A stretch of 64,000 nt of DNA from a bacterium (GCA_030431455.1 JAUIJE010000001.1:1-64000), one strand, 5' to 3'. Shown: positions 9,101 to 21,329, numbered from the stretch's first letter. Made by a program: numbers and translations. The notes: a model not told the origin generated them from the letters alone.

Positions 9101-10213
9101 TCAGGTCTTGGCTCGTCGGTAGAACGGCAGCTTCACCACCTCGGCGGGCACCGCCTGGCCGCGCACGTCCACCGCCACCGTGGTCCCGGGTTTGGTGAAG
9201 GCCTTGTCGAGGTAGGCCATCGCCACCGGCACGTCGAGGTGGGGGGCGAGGGTGCCGGACGTGACCCGGCCGATGGCGGCGCCTTCCGTGCTGTTTACGT
9301 CGTAGCCGGCGCGGGGGATGCGTTTGCCGTCGATGCGCAGGCCGCGCAGCCGGCGGGTCACCCCCCGGGCCTTTTTCTCGACCAGCGCGGCCCGGCCGAT
9401 GAAGTCCACGCCCTTGTCGAGCTTGACCGTGAAGGCCAGCCCCGCCTCATAGGGATCGCAGGTGTCGTCGATGTCGTTGCCGTACAGACACATTCCGGCT
9501 TCTAGCCGCAAGGTGTCGCGTGCCCCGAGCCCGCAGGGCGTCACCGCACACACGTCGGAGCCGAGCAGGGCCCGCCACAGCGCAGGCCCGTGGGCGTTTT
9601 TGGTGTACAGCTCAAAACCGTCCTCCCCGGTGTAGCCGGTGCGGGCGGCGATGACCTCGGCCCCGTCGTGGGCGAGGAGCCGGAACGAGAACGCGTCCAC
9701 CCCCGACAGGTCCTCGCCGAGAACCCGGGCACACACCGCCTCGGCCTTCGGCCCTTGGACCGCGATCTGCACCCAGTCATCGCCCTCGTCGCGCACGGTC
9801 ACGCCGTCGCCGAAGTCGGACGCGACCCTTTGAATGTGGGCGGTGTCCTTGTCGCGGTTGCCCGCGTTGGTGCAGATCAAAAACGCGTCGTCCGCCCACC
9901 GGTACACGATGAGGTCGTCGATGAACGTGCCCTGCTCGGTGAGCATGCCCGTGTACAGCGCCTGGCCGGGGGCGAGGGCGGCCACGTCGTTGCTGACCAA
10001 ACGCTGCACGCAATCGAGCGCCTGTGGCCCCTCGACGAACACCTCGCCCATGTGGCTGACGTCGAACAGCCCACAGCCGGTGCGCACCGCCGCGTGTTCG
10101 GCCTTGTCCGAGGTGTACCGCACGGGCATGGCGTACCCGGCGAACGGCACCAGCTTGGCCCCCAGGGCCTTGTGCTCGTCGACGAGGGCGGTGTGCTTCA
10201 GGGTCTCGGTCAC
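9101..10213 (-). CDS. gcvT: Aminomethyltransferase, T-protein of glycine cleavage
   Basis: This 370-residue enzyme transfers the methylene group from lipoyl-GcvH to tetrahydrofolate and releases ammonia. Family motifs are clear: FAGYAMPV-Y, GLFDVSHMGEV, a folate-site region with TGYTGEDGFE near the middle, and a C-terminal barrel ending in VKLPFYRR. Its start overlaps the end of folD by 4 bp, showing translational coupling with the enzyme that next uses methylene-tetrahydrofolate. Confidence 0.95.
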   Translation of the reverse strand: MTETLKHTALVDEHKALGAKLVPFAGYAMPVRYTSDKAEHAAVRTGCGLFDVSHMGEVFVEGPQALDCVQRLVSNDVAALAPGQALYTGMLTEQGTFIDDLIVYRWADDAFLICTNAGNRDKDTAHIQRVASDFGDGVTVRDEGDDWVQIAVQGPKAEAVCARVLGEDLSGVDAFSFRLLAHDGAEVIAARTGYTGEDGFELYTKNAHGPALWRALLGSDVCAVTPCGLGARDTLRLEAGMCLYGNDIDDTCDPYEAGLAFTVKLDKGVDFIGRAALVEKKARGVTRRLRGLRIDGKRIPRAGYDVNSTEGAAIGRVTSGTLAPHLDVPVAMAYLDKAFTKPGTTVAVDVRGQAVPAEVVKLPFYRRAKT

Positions 10214-11088
10214 GACGCCGCCTCTTGTTCGGCCAGGCCCAGGCGGCGCGCGTGGGCCACTTGGGTGTTGTGCATCAGCATGGCGATGGTCATCGGGCCC
10301 ACGCCCTTGGGCACGGGGGTCACGGCCCGGGCCACGGTGAGCGCGGCTTCGGTGTCGACGTCGCCGCGCAGCTTGCCATCCTCGCCCCGGTTGATGCCCA
10401 CATCGATGACCACCGCCCCGGGCTTGATGTGCTCGGCCCCGATCATGTGGGCCCGGCCCACCGCGACCACGAGGATGTCGGCGAGGCGGGTCACGCTGGG
10501 CATGTCCCGGGTGCGGCTGTGGCAGATGGTCACGGTGCAGTTCTCGGCGAGCAGAAGCTGGGCCATGGGTTTGCCCACAATGTTGCTGCGGCCGACCACG
10601 ACCGCGTGGGCCCCTTCGAACGTCGTGTCCATCTCGCGCAAAAGCCGCAGGCAGCCCTTGGGCGTACAGGGCACAAAACCCTCGAAGCCCAACGAGAGCC
10701 GGGCCACGTTCTCGGGGTGAAATCCGTCCACGTCCTTGTCGGGGTCGATGGCCCGGATGACCTTGCCCTCGTCGATGTGCGCGGGGAGGGGCAGCTGAAC
10801 GAGAATCCCGTCGACGTCGTCGCGGGTGTTGAGCTCATCGATGAGGGCGAGCAGGGCTTTTTCCGACGTGGCCGCGTCGAGCTCGTGGTGCAGCGAGATG
10901 ATGCCGCACTTCTCCGCCGCCTTGCGCTTGTTGCGCACGTAGACGTGGCTCGCCGGGTCTTCGCCCACCAGCACGGTGGCGAGCCCCGGGGCGCGGTGCC
11001 CCGCGGCGGTGCGCCGCTGCACGATGTCTTTTACTTCCGCGCGGACCTTCAGCGAGATGCCGCGCCCGTCGATGATCTCGCCGGCCAT
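10210..11088 (-). CDS. folD: Methylenetetrahydrofolate dehydrogenase / methenyltetrahydrofolate cyclohydrolase
   Basis: This 292-residue bifunctional FolD interconverts methylene-, methenyl- and formyl-tetrahydrofolate with NADP. The motifs VGEDPAS-x-x-YV-x-x-K-x-K-A, QLPLP, D-K-D-V-D-G-F, GRSNIVGKP and PVPKGVGPMT are all present. The ATG at 11088 has GGAGGGCG upstream. It is the first gene of the glycine cleavage group, so glycine-derived one-carbon units feed directly into it. The graspetide ligase gene upstream ends 104 bp earlier on the same strand, so read-through is possible. I found no glycine riboswitch in front. Confidence 0.95.
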   Translation of the reverse strand: MAGEIIDGRGISLKVRAEVKDIVQRRTAAGHRAPGLATVLVGEDPASHVYVRNKRKAAEKCGIISLHHELDAATSEKALLALIDELNTRDDVDGILVQLPLPAHIDEGKVIRAIDPDKDVDGFHPENVARLSLGFEGFVPCTPKGCLRLLREMDTTFEGAHAVVVGRSNIVGKPMAQLLLAENCTVTICHSRTRDMPSVTRLADILVVAVGRAHMIGAEHIKPGAVVIDVGINRGEDGKLRGDVDTEAALTVARAVTPVPKGVGPMTIAMLMHNTQVAHARRLGLAEQEAAS

Positions 11089-11192
11089 ACGCCCTCCGTG
11101 GGGCGGGAAATGGCCGGAAAGCGCGCCGAGGACAACCCCCGAATGCGCGGTTCGGGCGGGACGCCATGACGCTCAGCGCCAAACCTGGCGGC

Positions 11193-12215
11193 TCAGGTGT
11201 GGTTGCGCCACGCGTCGATGGCGATGGGCAGGCGGGGGGCGTGTCCGAGGAGCACCTGGGCGATGCTGTCCACGATGGGCAGCCCCGGGCTCTTCTCCAG
11301 CCAGTAGAACTCCCCCACCGCGTTGACCTCGAGAAACACGCAGCGCCCGTCCCGGGTGATGACAAAGTCGGCCGCGGCGTAGTTGAGGCCGATCTCGCTG
11401 ACCAGGCGCAACAGACCCTGCTCGACGTCGGGCGGGAGCGTGGTCGGCGTCCAATCGTGCAGCAGCCCGATGCCATCGCGGCGCCAGTCGGTCTTTGTGT
11501 GTTCCCATTTCTGAGAGTCGATGGCCGCGGCCATGACCTTCTGGCCCACGACGGTGACCCGGAGTTCGATGTCCTTGTCGAGGTGTTCTTGAAACACCAT
11601 CGGGCAGTACGCGAGCCCGGAGAGGTCCTCCAGGTCACCGGGCGCGATCACGTTGGTGAACACGACGTTCTCGATGCCCTCCCGGTAGATCGCGAAGCTG
11701 TGCTGCATCTTCGAGATCATGCGGCCCCCGGTCACGTCGAAGAAGGCGCGGACCTCGTCGGGGTCGTTGCTGAACAGCGTCCGCGGAATGTCGAGCCCGA
11801 GCTCGGCGGCGCGCCGGAGCTGGAGTTCTTTGTGGTCGCAGCGCCGGACGTTCTCGAGGGGGTCGAGGTGAAAACAGTCCAAGGCCGCGATCATACCAAA
11901 CAGCGTGCGCCGCACCTCGCCCACGCACGCCGGCCGGGTGTCTCCGAGGCTGTGCGGCAACGAACGTCCCGCGTAGAATCTGCGGTACCACACGGCCGCG
12001 ACCTCATCCAGGTCGACGCGCACGTCCCCGGAGCGCAGCACGCGCCGCGGGGCCTGGCGGTTGCCAAGTTCGGTGCTGATCTGGGTGCGCGTGGGGTACA
12101 GATCGGTGTTCAAGCGCACCGGCACCGCGCCCCGCGCGAGCAGGGCGCGGCTGACGTCATCGATGCACGCGTTGTCGTCGGACTTGGTGATGATCAGGAC
12201 CTTCTCGCCGCTCAC
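11193..12215 (-). CDS. Graspetide (microviridin-type) ATP-grasp ligase, second copy
   Basis: This 340-residue protein matches the MvdC/MvdD (MdnB/MdnC) ATP-grasp ligases that form side-chain esters or amides in microviridins. The N-terminus VLIITKSDDNACIDDV and R-L-N-T-D-L-x-P match the family's peptide-binding domain. The ATP-grasp core keeps the metal-binding FLEVNAVGEFYWLE and the final GLPIVDSIAQVLL. The GTG start overlaps the TGA of the first ligase gene (GTGA) and has a strong AGGAGG. The two ligases are clearly different from each other, as in microviridin clusters, where one makes lactones and the other the lactam. Which does which cannot be assigned with confidence here. Confidence 0.88.
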   Translation of the reverse strand: MSGEKVLIITKSDDNACIDDVSRALLARGAVPVRLNTDLYPTRTQISTELGNRQAPRRVLRSGDVRVDLDEVAAVWYRRFYAGRSLPHSLGDTRPACVGEVRRTLFGMIAALDCFHLDPLENVRRCDHKELQLRRAAELGLDIPRTLFSNDPDEVRAFFDVTGGRMISKMQHSFAIYREGIENVVFTNVIAPGDLEDLSGLAYCPMVFQEHLDKDIELRVTVVGQKVMAAAIDSQKWEHTKTDWRRDGIGLLHDWTPTTLPPDVEQGLLRLVSEIGLNYAAADFVITRDGRCVFLEVNAVGEFYWLEKSPGLPIVDSIAQVLLGHAPRLPIAIDAWRNHT

Positions 12216-13231
12216 GCGTTGTCCTCCTGGTCGCGCGGACCGGGGTCGGCCTCGTCGCCGCACAAGGCCGCGGCGATGGCGTCCCCGATGGGCAGGCCGA
12301 GCTCCAGCTCCAGCCAGCCCCATTCTCCCGCGGGGTTGACCTCGAGGAACACGAGGTCCCCGTCCGGGGTCTCGATGAAGTCCGCGGCGCCAAACACCAA
12401 ACCGAGCTCGCGCATCAGCCGCAACAACGGCCCCCGCGCGGCCGGGGGGAGCGCGGCCTCGACCCAGCGCACCCCGTCGCGCTTGGTCAGCCGCCGCCAA
12501 TCCGTGCGGGCCGCGGCCACGCCCTGGGCATCGACCGCGCCGGTGAACAAGCGGTCCCCGACGACGATGACGCGCAACTCGCGCCGCTTTTGCACCGTTT
12601 GTTGAAAAATCTGCGGCGCCCACCGTACCTCGTCGATGGCGGCCATGTCGTCGTCAGTGACCGGCGAGGTATACACAAAATCGCCGGTCCCGCGCATCGT
12701 CTGCGACAAGGGCACGAGCAGCTTGGTCACCACCGCGCCGCCTTGGTCGGCATAGAACGCCCGCACCTCGTCGGGGTCGTTGCTCACCAGCGTCGGGGGC
12801 AGGCGCAGCCCCACCCGGGCGGCGCACGAGAGCTGCAGGAGCTTGGACTCGGCCCGCGTGCCCGCCTCGAGGTCGTTGACCCACCGCGCCGGCACCAGCG
12901 GCAACCCGTCAAAGAACGCGGCCCGGGCTTGCCGGCGGGCATGGGCCGCGTGCTGGGGGGCCATCTCCGCGGGCAGCCGACCGGGCCACATCCGCCGGGC
13001 CCACACCGCCTCCACCTCGTCGAGCTCGATGAGGCCGTGCACCGTGCGGTACCGCATGGCGGTGCGGTCGCCAAACCGAAAACTGAGCGCGTCCTCAGCC
13101 GGCACCCGGTCGGTGTCGATGCGCAGGCTCCGGCGCCCGCGCGCGGCCAGGCCCGCCTGCACCCGGTCGATGCAGTAGTAGTCGTCGCTGTGGGTCAACA
13201 ACAGCGCGAGGGGTCCACGCTCCGGGGCCAC
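12212..13231 (-). CDS. Graspetide (microviridin-type) ATP-grasp ligase, first copy
   Basis: This 339-residue protein is a second MvdC/MvdD-type ATP-grasp ligase. It starts LALLLTHSDDYYCIDRV and has RIDTDRVP, typical of the precursor-binding N-terminal domain, and keeps FLEVNPAGEWGWLE plus GLPIGDAIAAAL at the C-terminus. It begins with GTG 13 bp after the precursor's stop codon, and its own stop overlaps the start of the next ligase, so all three genes are one unit. Expected role: ATP-dependent activation of Asp/Glu side chains in the core peptides and closure of rings with Thr, Ser or Lys. The ribosome-binding site is weak, suggesting coupling to precursor translation. Confidence 0.88.
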   Translation of the reverse strand: MAPERGPLALLLTHSDDYYCIDRVQAGLAARGRRSLRIDTDRVPAEDALSFRFGDRTAMRYRTVHGLIELDEVEAVWARRMWPGRLPAEMAPQHAAHARRQARAAFFDGLPLVPARWVNDLEAGTRAESKLLQLSCAARVGLRLPPTLVSNDPDEVRAFYADQGGAVVTKLLVPLSQTMRGTGDFVYTSPVTDDDMAAIDEVRWAPQIFQQTVQKRRELRVIVVGDRLFTGAVDAQGVAAARTDWRRLTKRDGVRWVEAALPPAARGPLLRLMRELGLVFGAADFIETPDGDLVFLEVNPAGEWGWLELELGLPIGDAIAAALCGDEADPGPRDQEDNA

Positions 13232-13244
13232 GATCCGCGCGATC

Positions 13245-13859
13245 TCAGCGGCCGCCGTCCTCGTTGTCGGACGGGAACTTCATCGTGCTGTAGGTGACGC
13301 CGCCGCCGTCTTCGGCGCCGCCCCCGTCCTCGTTGTCGGACGGGTATTTGGCCGTCACCGCGTCGCCGATGTCGCCCACGTCTTCGTCGGCGTCGGACGG
13401 GTACTTCTCGGTGGCGATGTCGTCGCCGATGCGATCGTCGCCCCCCCCGTCTTCGTTGTCGGACGGATATTTCAACGTGACCATGTCGCCCACGTCGTCG
13501 GCGCCACCGCCGCCGTCCTCGTGGTCGGACGGGTACTTCTCGGTGACCGCGCCACCGACGTCCCCGCCGCCCATGTCTTCCTCGTCGGAGGGGGCCTTTT
13601 CGGTGACCGCGACCCCGCCGCCGAGGCCGCCCACGTCGGCCCCGCCGTCCTCGTGGTCGGACGGGTATTTGCGGGTCTCCATGCGCGGCCCTTCGGACAT
13701 GGTGTCTTCGTTGTCCGACGGCGCCTTCATCGTGACCATCACGCCACCTTCGTTGCCGGCGCCCCCGTCCTCGTTGTCGGACGGGTATTTGCGGGTCTCC
13801 ATCACCGGGCCGGTCTCGCCGCCCCCGCTGTCCTCGGCGTCGGACGGGAACTTCTTGGT
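13245..13859 (-). repeat. Ten in-frame core-peptide repeats of the graspetide precursor
   Basis: Each repeat encodes a ten-residue core and a 9-14 residue acidic glycine-rich linker, giving periods of 57-72 bp; the last repeat ends with the gene. Thr1, Lys3, Pro5, Ser6 and Asp7 are invariant in all ten. Position 2 varies (K, R, M, R, E, E, L, E, A, M) and position 8 is mostly Asn, His or Ala. The retained ring-forming residues alongside a variable position 2 suggest selection for function rather than recent passive duplication. Confidence 0.9.
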
Positions 13860-14684
13860 CGTCTTCTCGACGTCACCGGTCTGTTGCTGCGCGCGCTGCG
13901 CGTTTTGGTTCTCGAGGAACCGGGCGAAGAACGGCCGCGCCGCCTTCTGGTCGGCCCCGGGGACAAAGCCGAGGTCCGCCGCCTTTTTGTGCAGCGCCCG
14001 CAGGCCGGCGCTCTTGGGGTTGACCGCTTGGTAGACCTGCTGGGCGGCATCGAGCGCGCGGCCGAGGTCGAGGCGCGCGGGCTCCGAGCCGACCCGGTCG
14101 AACTGTTGCTGGGCGGCGTCGAGCACGTTGTCCACCGCCCGCCGCATCAGCGTGCCCCGGTCCTTGACCAGGGTGCCGAGCTGTTGGGCCACGTCGGAGG
14201 TGGGGTTGTCGCTCTTGTGGGCTTGCTCGGCCGTCTTCAGCGTCTGCAGAACTTGGACTTGGCTGGCCACGTCGGGGGTGGCCTGGGTGAGCGCGTCCTG
14301 CACCAGCGCCTGGGCGGTGGGCACGTCGACGGGGCCGTGGTTCACGTCGAGCATGGCCAACGCCTGCACCCCCACCGGGGTGGTGGACAGCAGCTGGGCG
14401 ACGTCGGCGCTCAGGTCCGCGGCCACCAGGGCGCCTTGCTGCAGTGACGTTGCGAGACCGGCCTCGAGTTTTTGGCGCAGGGCGGCGACGACGTCGTCGG
14501 TGACCACACGGGTCTGGCCCTGGGCGTGGAAGGCGTCGACGATTTGCGCAAACGCTGCCGGCAGCCGCGCCTTGTCCCCGGCGTCGATCACCGCCTGGCC
14601 GAGATTGGCGTCCTTGACGATGCGACCGGCGTCAGCGACAACCTGGTCGATGAGGGCGCGGGGGTTGTTCCGGGCGATGCGCAT
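13245..14684 (-). CDS. Giant multi-core graspetide precursor (microviridin-like, ten cores)
   Basis: This 479-residue protein has three parts. Residues 1-250 form an Ala/Gln/Asp-rich, probably all-helical domain that I do not recognise; no signal peptide or membrane segment is seen. Residues 251-259 read PFFARFLEN, the leader helix motif that microviridin ligases bind. From residue 276 to the end there are ten tandem cores fitting T-x-K-[YFA]-P-S-D-x-[ED]-[DE], spaced 19-24 residues by Gly/Asp-rich linkers. They begin near residues 276, 297, 318, 337, 361, 381, 403, 425, 444 and 467. By analogy with microviridin, Thr-Asp and Ser-Glu lactones and a Lys-Asp/Glu lactam should form in each. The ATG at 14684 has TTGGAGAG; a longer frame lacks support. 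Two ATP-grasp ligases follow directly. Confidence 0.9.
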   Translation of the reverse strand: MRIARNNPRALIDQVVADAGRIVKDANLGQAVIDAGDKARLPAAFAQIVDAFHAQGQTRVVTDDVVAALRQKLEAGLATSLQQGALVAADLSADVAQLLSTTPVGVQALAMLDVNHGPVDVPTAQALVQDALTQATPDVASQVQVLQTLKTAEQAHKSDNPTSDVAQQLGTLVKDRGTLMRRAVDNVLDAAQQQFDRVGSEPARLDLGRALDAAQQVYQAVNPKSAGLRALHKKAADLGFVPGADQKAARPFFARFLENQNAQRAQQQTGDVEKTTKKFPSDAEDSGGGETGPVMETRKYPSDNEDGGAGNEGGVMVTMKAPSDNEDTMSEGPRMETRKYPSDHEDGGADVGGLGGGVAVTEKAPSDEEDMGGGDVGGAVTEKYPSDHEDGGGGADDVGDMVTLKYPSDNEDGGGDDRIGDDIATEKYPSDADEDVGDIGDAVTAKYPSDNEDGGGAEDGGGVTYSTMKFPSDNEDGGR

Positions 14685-14755
14685 GGGGCTCTCCAACAAG
14701 CGGGGGTCTCGCCCCACATGTATCCCGGAACGCGCGGTTTTGGCGGGGGGGCACG

Positions 14756-18244
<3,489 letters not shown>

Positions 18245-18576
18245 CCAACAGGCAGTGGCGCCAGGGTCGATGGGTGTGGCCGGAGGCTTGGCGCTGTGGG
18301 CGCTTGGCATGGCGTTGGCTAACTACACAATTCACGCCCCCCTCCGGCCCCCGTTTGCGAAGCAAACCCAAGCCCAAGGCGGCGGCGCAGCCGACGTTGG
18401 GGCCCCCCGCACCCCTTTTGGGGTGGGGCCAAAAAATTGCACCCACCCCCGACGGGACACACCTGTCCCGCCCGCCGAACCTCCCGACTGGCTTCGCTGC
18501 GCGCTTTCACTGTATCCGGCGCCGGCGGCGGCCATTTGCGTTTGCCCAGATCAGCCCGGTGCCCAACAACCCAGAA
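18245..18576. other. Intergenic region with hairpins, no gene seen
   Basis: This 332-bp convergent spacer lies between the hydantoinase and TldE genes. It has a hairpin with ACCCC/GGGGT arms around a TTTT loop near 18410-18428 and another with GGGACA/TGTCCC arms near 18463-18479. Between them is an A-tract followed by TGCACCC (about 18430-18456) that recurs near 38049. No reading frame here has a plausible start and domain. Confidence 0.5.
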
Positions 18577-19941
18577 CTACCCCGCGGTGACGTCCACCCC
18601 GTCGATGACCACCCACGGGCTCTTGGTGGCGAAATCGCCGTGTAGGGTGTCGCCCACCGCCACCACCTTGTCGAGCAGTGCAAAGGCATTGCCGGCGATG
18701 AGCGTCTCCTTCACCGGGTGTTGGCGTTTGCCCCCCGAGACCCAAAAGCTGTTCTTGGCCACCCCGGAGAAATCGCCGGAGGTCCCGTCGACGTTGCCGG
18801 CCAAACGGCCGACGAACAGACCATCGCCGACCATGTCGAGCAGCTCTTTTTCCGAGGTCGTGCCCGGGAGCACATCGATGTTGGTGCCGCCGATCCCGGG
18901 GGTGCCGCGCGCCGAGCCAGACGCGTGTCCCGTGCTCTTTTGGCCCGCGCGCCGGGCGGTCTTGCCGTCGTACATGAAGCCGCCGAGCACGCCCTGGTCG
19001 AGCACGGAGAAGCGCCGGTGGGGCAAACCTTCGCGGTCAAAATGGGACGAGCCGATGCCGCCCTTTTTGGTCCCGTCGTCGACGATGCTGATCAAGGGCG
19101 AGGCCACCTGCGCGCCGATCTTGTCCCCCCACTTGCTCTTGCCCTTGAGCACCCGGTCGCCGTCGATGGCGTCGTAGATCGCGGACAGGAAAATGCCCTC
19201 AAACGCGTCCGACGAAAACACCACCTTGCCCTTGTAAGACTGCGCCGCCTTCGGCCCGAGGTGGGCGAGCACCTTCTCCGCGAACGCCAGCGCGACCTCC
19301 TCGAGGGCGAACCCTTTCGCCTCCCGGATCCCGCGGTATTCATGATCGAACGCGCCCACCTCGTCATCGGTCACGGCCATGCCGTAGAGGCCAAAGCTGC
19401 CGTACGACTCAATGCCACTGGTCTTGACCCCGAGGCTGTTGTGCACCGCGGACGCGGTGGCGGTCACCCCGTAGGCGCCGTCGACGCTGACCCGGCGGTC
19501 GACCCCCTTGGCGGTGGCGAGCATCTCCGCCGCGGCCTCGGCCGCGTCGTCGGGCCCGAGGGCCAAAAACGCCGGGTCGTGCAAGCCGTCCACCTCGGTG
19601 AGCGGCTCGGGGGAGACAAACCCGTTGGCCTCGTCGGCCCCGGACGCGGCCGCGATGGCGAGGGCGTCGTCCACCGCCGCGCGCAGCGAGGCGTCGTCGA
19701 AGCGGTTGACGTAAGAAAACCCCACCCGGCCCTCGCGCAGGACGGTGATGCCAAACGCGTAGTGTTCGGCGGCCGAGACCGCCGAGAGCTCGTTTTGTTC
19801 GATGCTCGACGAGACCTCGTCGGCGTAGTCCGCGCAGACCTCGGCCCCCTCCGCGCCGCCGTCGAGGGCGAGCTGCAGGGCCTTGGCGCAGGTGTCGTCG
19901 AGCTGGGCCCGTTTGGCCTCGAGTTTGGTGGTCTTGCTCAC
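18577..19941 (-). CDS. tldE: TldE/PmbA family metallopeptidase subunit
   Basis: This 454-residue protein is the non-catalytic partner (TldE, also PmbA) of the TldD/TldE zinc protease, which degrades unstructured peptides and in some bacteria trims leader peptides of ribosomal natural products. The N-terminal half (LREGRVGFSYVNRFDDASLRAAVDDAL) and the C-terminal GIGGTNIDVLPG region and NSFWVSGGK stretch fit the family, and the HExxxH motif is absent, as expected. The GTG start overlaps the stop of tldD (GTGA) and has a GGAGGG site, so the two subunits are made together. Confidence 0.9.
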   Translation of the reverse strand: MSKTTKLEAKRAQLDDTCAKALQLALDGGAEGAEVCADYADEVSSSIEQNELSAVSAAEHYAFGITVLREGRVGFSYVNRFDDASLRAAVDDALAIAAASGADEANGFVSPEPLTEVDGLHDPAFLALGPDDAAEAAAEMLATAKGVDRRVSVDGAYGVTATASAVHNSLGVKTSGIESYGSFGLYGMAVTDDEVGAFDHEYRGIREAKGFALEEVALAFAEKVLAHLGPKAAQSYKGKVVFSSDAFEGIFLSAIYDAIDGDRVLKGKSKWGDKIGAQVASPLISIVDDGTKKGGIGSSHFDREGLPHRRFSVLDQGVLGGFMYDGKTARRAGQKSTGHASGSARGTPGIGGTNIDVLPGTTSEKELLDMVGDGLFVGRLAGNVDGTSGDFSGVAKNSFWVSGGKRQHPVKETLIAGNAFALLDKVVAVGDTLHGDFATKSPWVVIDGVDVTAG

Positions 19942-21329
19942 GCGCCCTCCTGACCGGCGAGGGTGAGCTCGCAGCGCACGTGGGGGCCCCCGGCGTCCAC
20001 CTTGGCTTGCTGCCCCTTGCCACAATATCCCGAGCCCAAATCCCATTCGAACTGATCACCGACCCGGTCCACCGAGCCCAACACCTCGAACGCGTCGCCG
20101 GTGATGGTCGTGCCCCGGTGCAGGGGCCCAAGCTTGCCGTTCTTGATCGGGTAGACCTCCCCGACGACAAACATGAACTCCGCGTTGGCATCGGCCTGGC
20201 CGTTTTTGGCCCCCGCGAGCAACACCCCGTCTTTGGTGTCGGCGATCATCTCCTCGAGCTTGGTCTCGCCGGGCTCGATGTACGTGTTGCGCATGCGGAT
20301 GAGCGGCACGTCGTCGTACTCGAAGGCGCGGGCGTTGCCGGTGGGCTCGACCCCGAACTTCGCCGCGGTCTCCCGGTTGTGCAAATACCCCTTGAGCACC
20401 CCGCGCTCGATGATGGTGGTCTTCTGGGTCGGCACCCCTTCGTCGTCGACCAGCACCACGCCGCCGGCCCCGGGCTGGTGCTCGGAGTGGCCCGAGTCGC
20501 ACAGCGTCACCAAGTCGGACGCGACCTTCTGGCCAAGCTTGCCCGCCGCCGCCGACCCCGACAGCACGAAGTCCGCTTCGACGGTGTGGCCGATGGCCTC
20601 GTGCACCAACAGGCCCAACACCGCCGGGGTCAAGATCGCTTGCACCTTGCCCCCGTCGACGTACCCGGCGCGCAACAGGTCGGTGGACATCTTCACCGCG
20701 CGCTCGGCCATCTCCTCGGGGGACATCCGCGCGAACAGCTCGGTCAAGCCCCCGGTGTGACCGGACGCTTCGGTGTGGGACTGCAGGTCGCCCTCGAGCT
20801 GGCTGACCACATTGACGCGAAACTCCGGTTTCTCGTCCACGAGGTGGACCCGGGCCCCGTCGCTGGTGAGGATGAACTTCTCGTCGATGAGCTCGGTGTA
20901 GCCGGTGGCGCCCGACGTCACCCGCTGGCCCAGCTGCTTCAGGCTGTTTTCGATGCGGACGCAGAGGTCGATCTTCTCGCCGAAGGGCAGCTCGCTCACC
21001 CGGCGGTGGGCCTCGGTGACAAAATCGCCCTGGCCGAGCGTGCCGGTGGCGAGGGTCTTGGCCTCACCGGTGCGCACTTTGGCCGCTGCTTTCGCCGCGG
21101 TCTCCGCCCGGGCCACCGCCGCCTGCACGCTGGCGGGATCGAGCAGGCTGGTCGAGGCAAAACCCCACGCGCCCTTGTGAAACACCCGCACGCCCACACC
21201 GCAATGTCGTTGCGAGCGCACGGTCTCGATTTTTCCGTTCTCCACCAACACCCGTCGCGCGGTGCGGTCGTGCCACCGCAGCTCGGTGTAGTCGTCACCC
21301 AGGCGCACGCCTTCGAGCACATCAAACAT
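19938..21329 (-). CDS. tldD: TldD family metallopeptidase, catalytic subunit
   Basis: This 463-residue protein carries the zinc-binding HEAIGH motif (HExxxH) near residue 246, which defines the catalytic TldD subunit, followed by the conserved GNAR region and TGDAFEVLGSVDRV. It forms a heterodimer with TldE from the next, overlapping gene. The pair hydrolyses unfolded peptides in the cytoplasm and has a proven leader-processing role for some modified peptides. The ATG at 21329 follows GAGGTGA and is preferred over the GTG two codons upstream. It lies 5 kb from the graspetide cluster, so a maturation role is possible but unproven. Confidence 0.93.
   Translation of the reverse strand: MFDVLEGVRLGDDYTELRWHDRTARRVLVENGKIETVRSQRHCGVGVRVFHKGAWGFASTSLLDPASVQAAVARAETAAKAAAKVRTGEAKTLATGTLGQGDFVTEAHRRVSELPFGEKIDLCVRIENSLKQLGQRVTSGATGYTELIDEKFILTSDGARVHLVDEKPEFRVNVVSQLEGDLQSHTEASGHTGGLTELFARMSPEEMAERAVKMSTDLLRAGYVDGGKVQAILTPAVLGLLVHEAIGHTVEADFVLSGSAAAGKLGQKVASDLVTLCDSGHSEHQPGAGGVVLVDDEGVPTQKTTIIERGVLKGYLHNRETAAKFGVEPTGNARAFEYDDVPLIRMRNTYIEPGETKLEEMIADTKDGVLLAGAKNGQADANAEFMFVVGEVYPIKNGKLGPLHRGTTITGDAFEVLGSVDRVGDQFEWDLGSGYCGKGQQAKVDAGGPHVRCELTLAGQEGA

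Noticed and set aside
11089-11192. Glycine riboswitch before the folD-gcv genes
   Set aside because: The 104-bp gap lacks the two-aptamer pattern and any recognisable conserved core.
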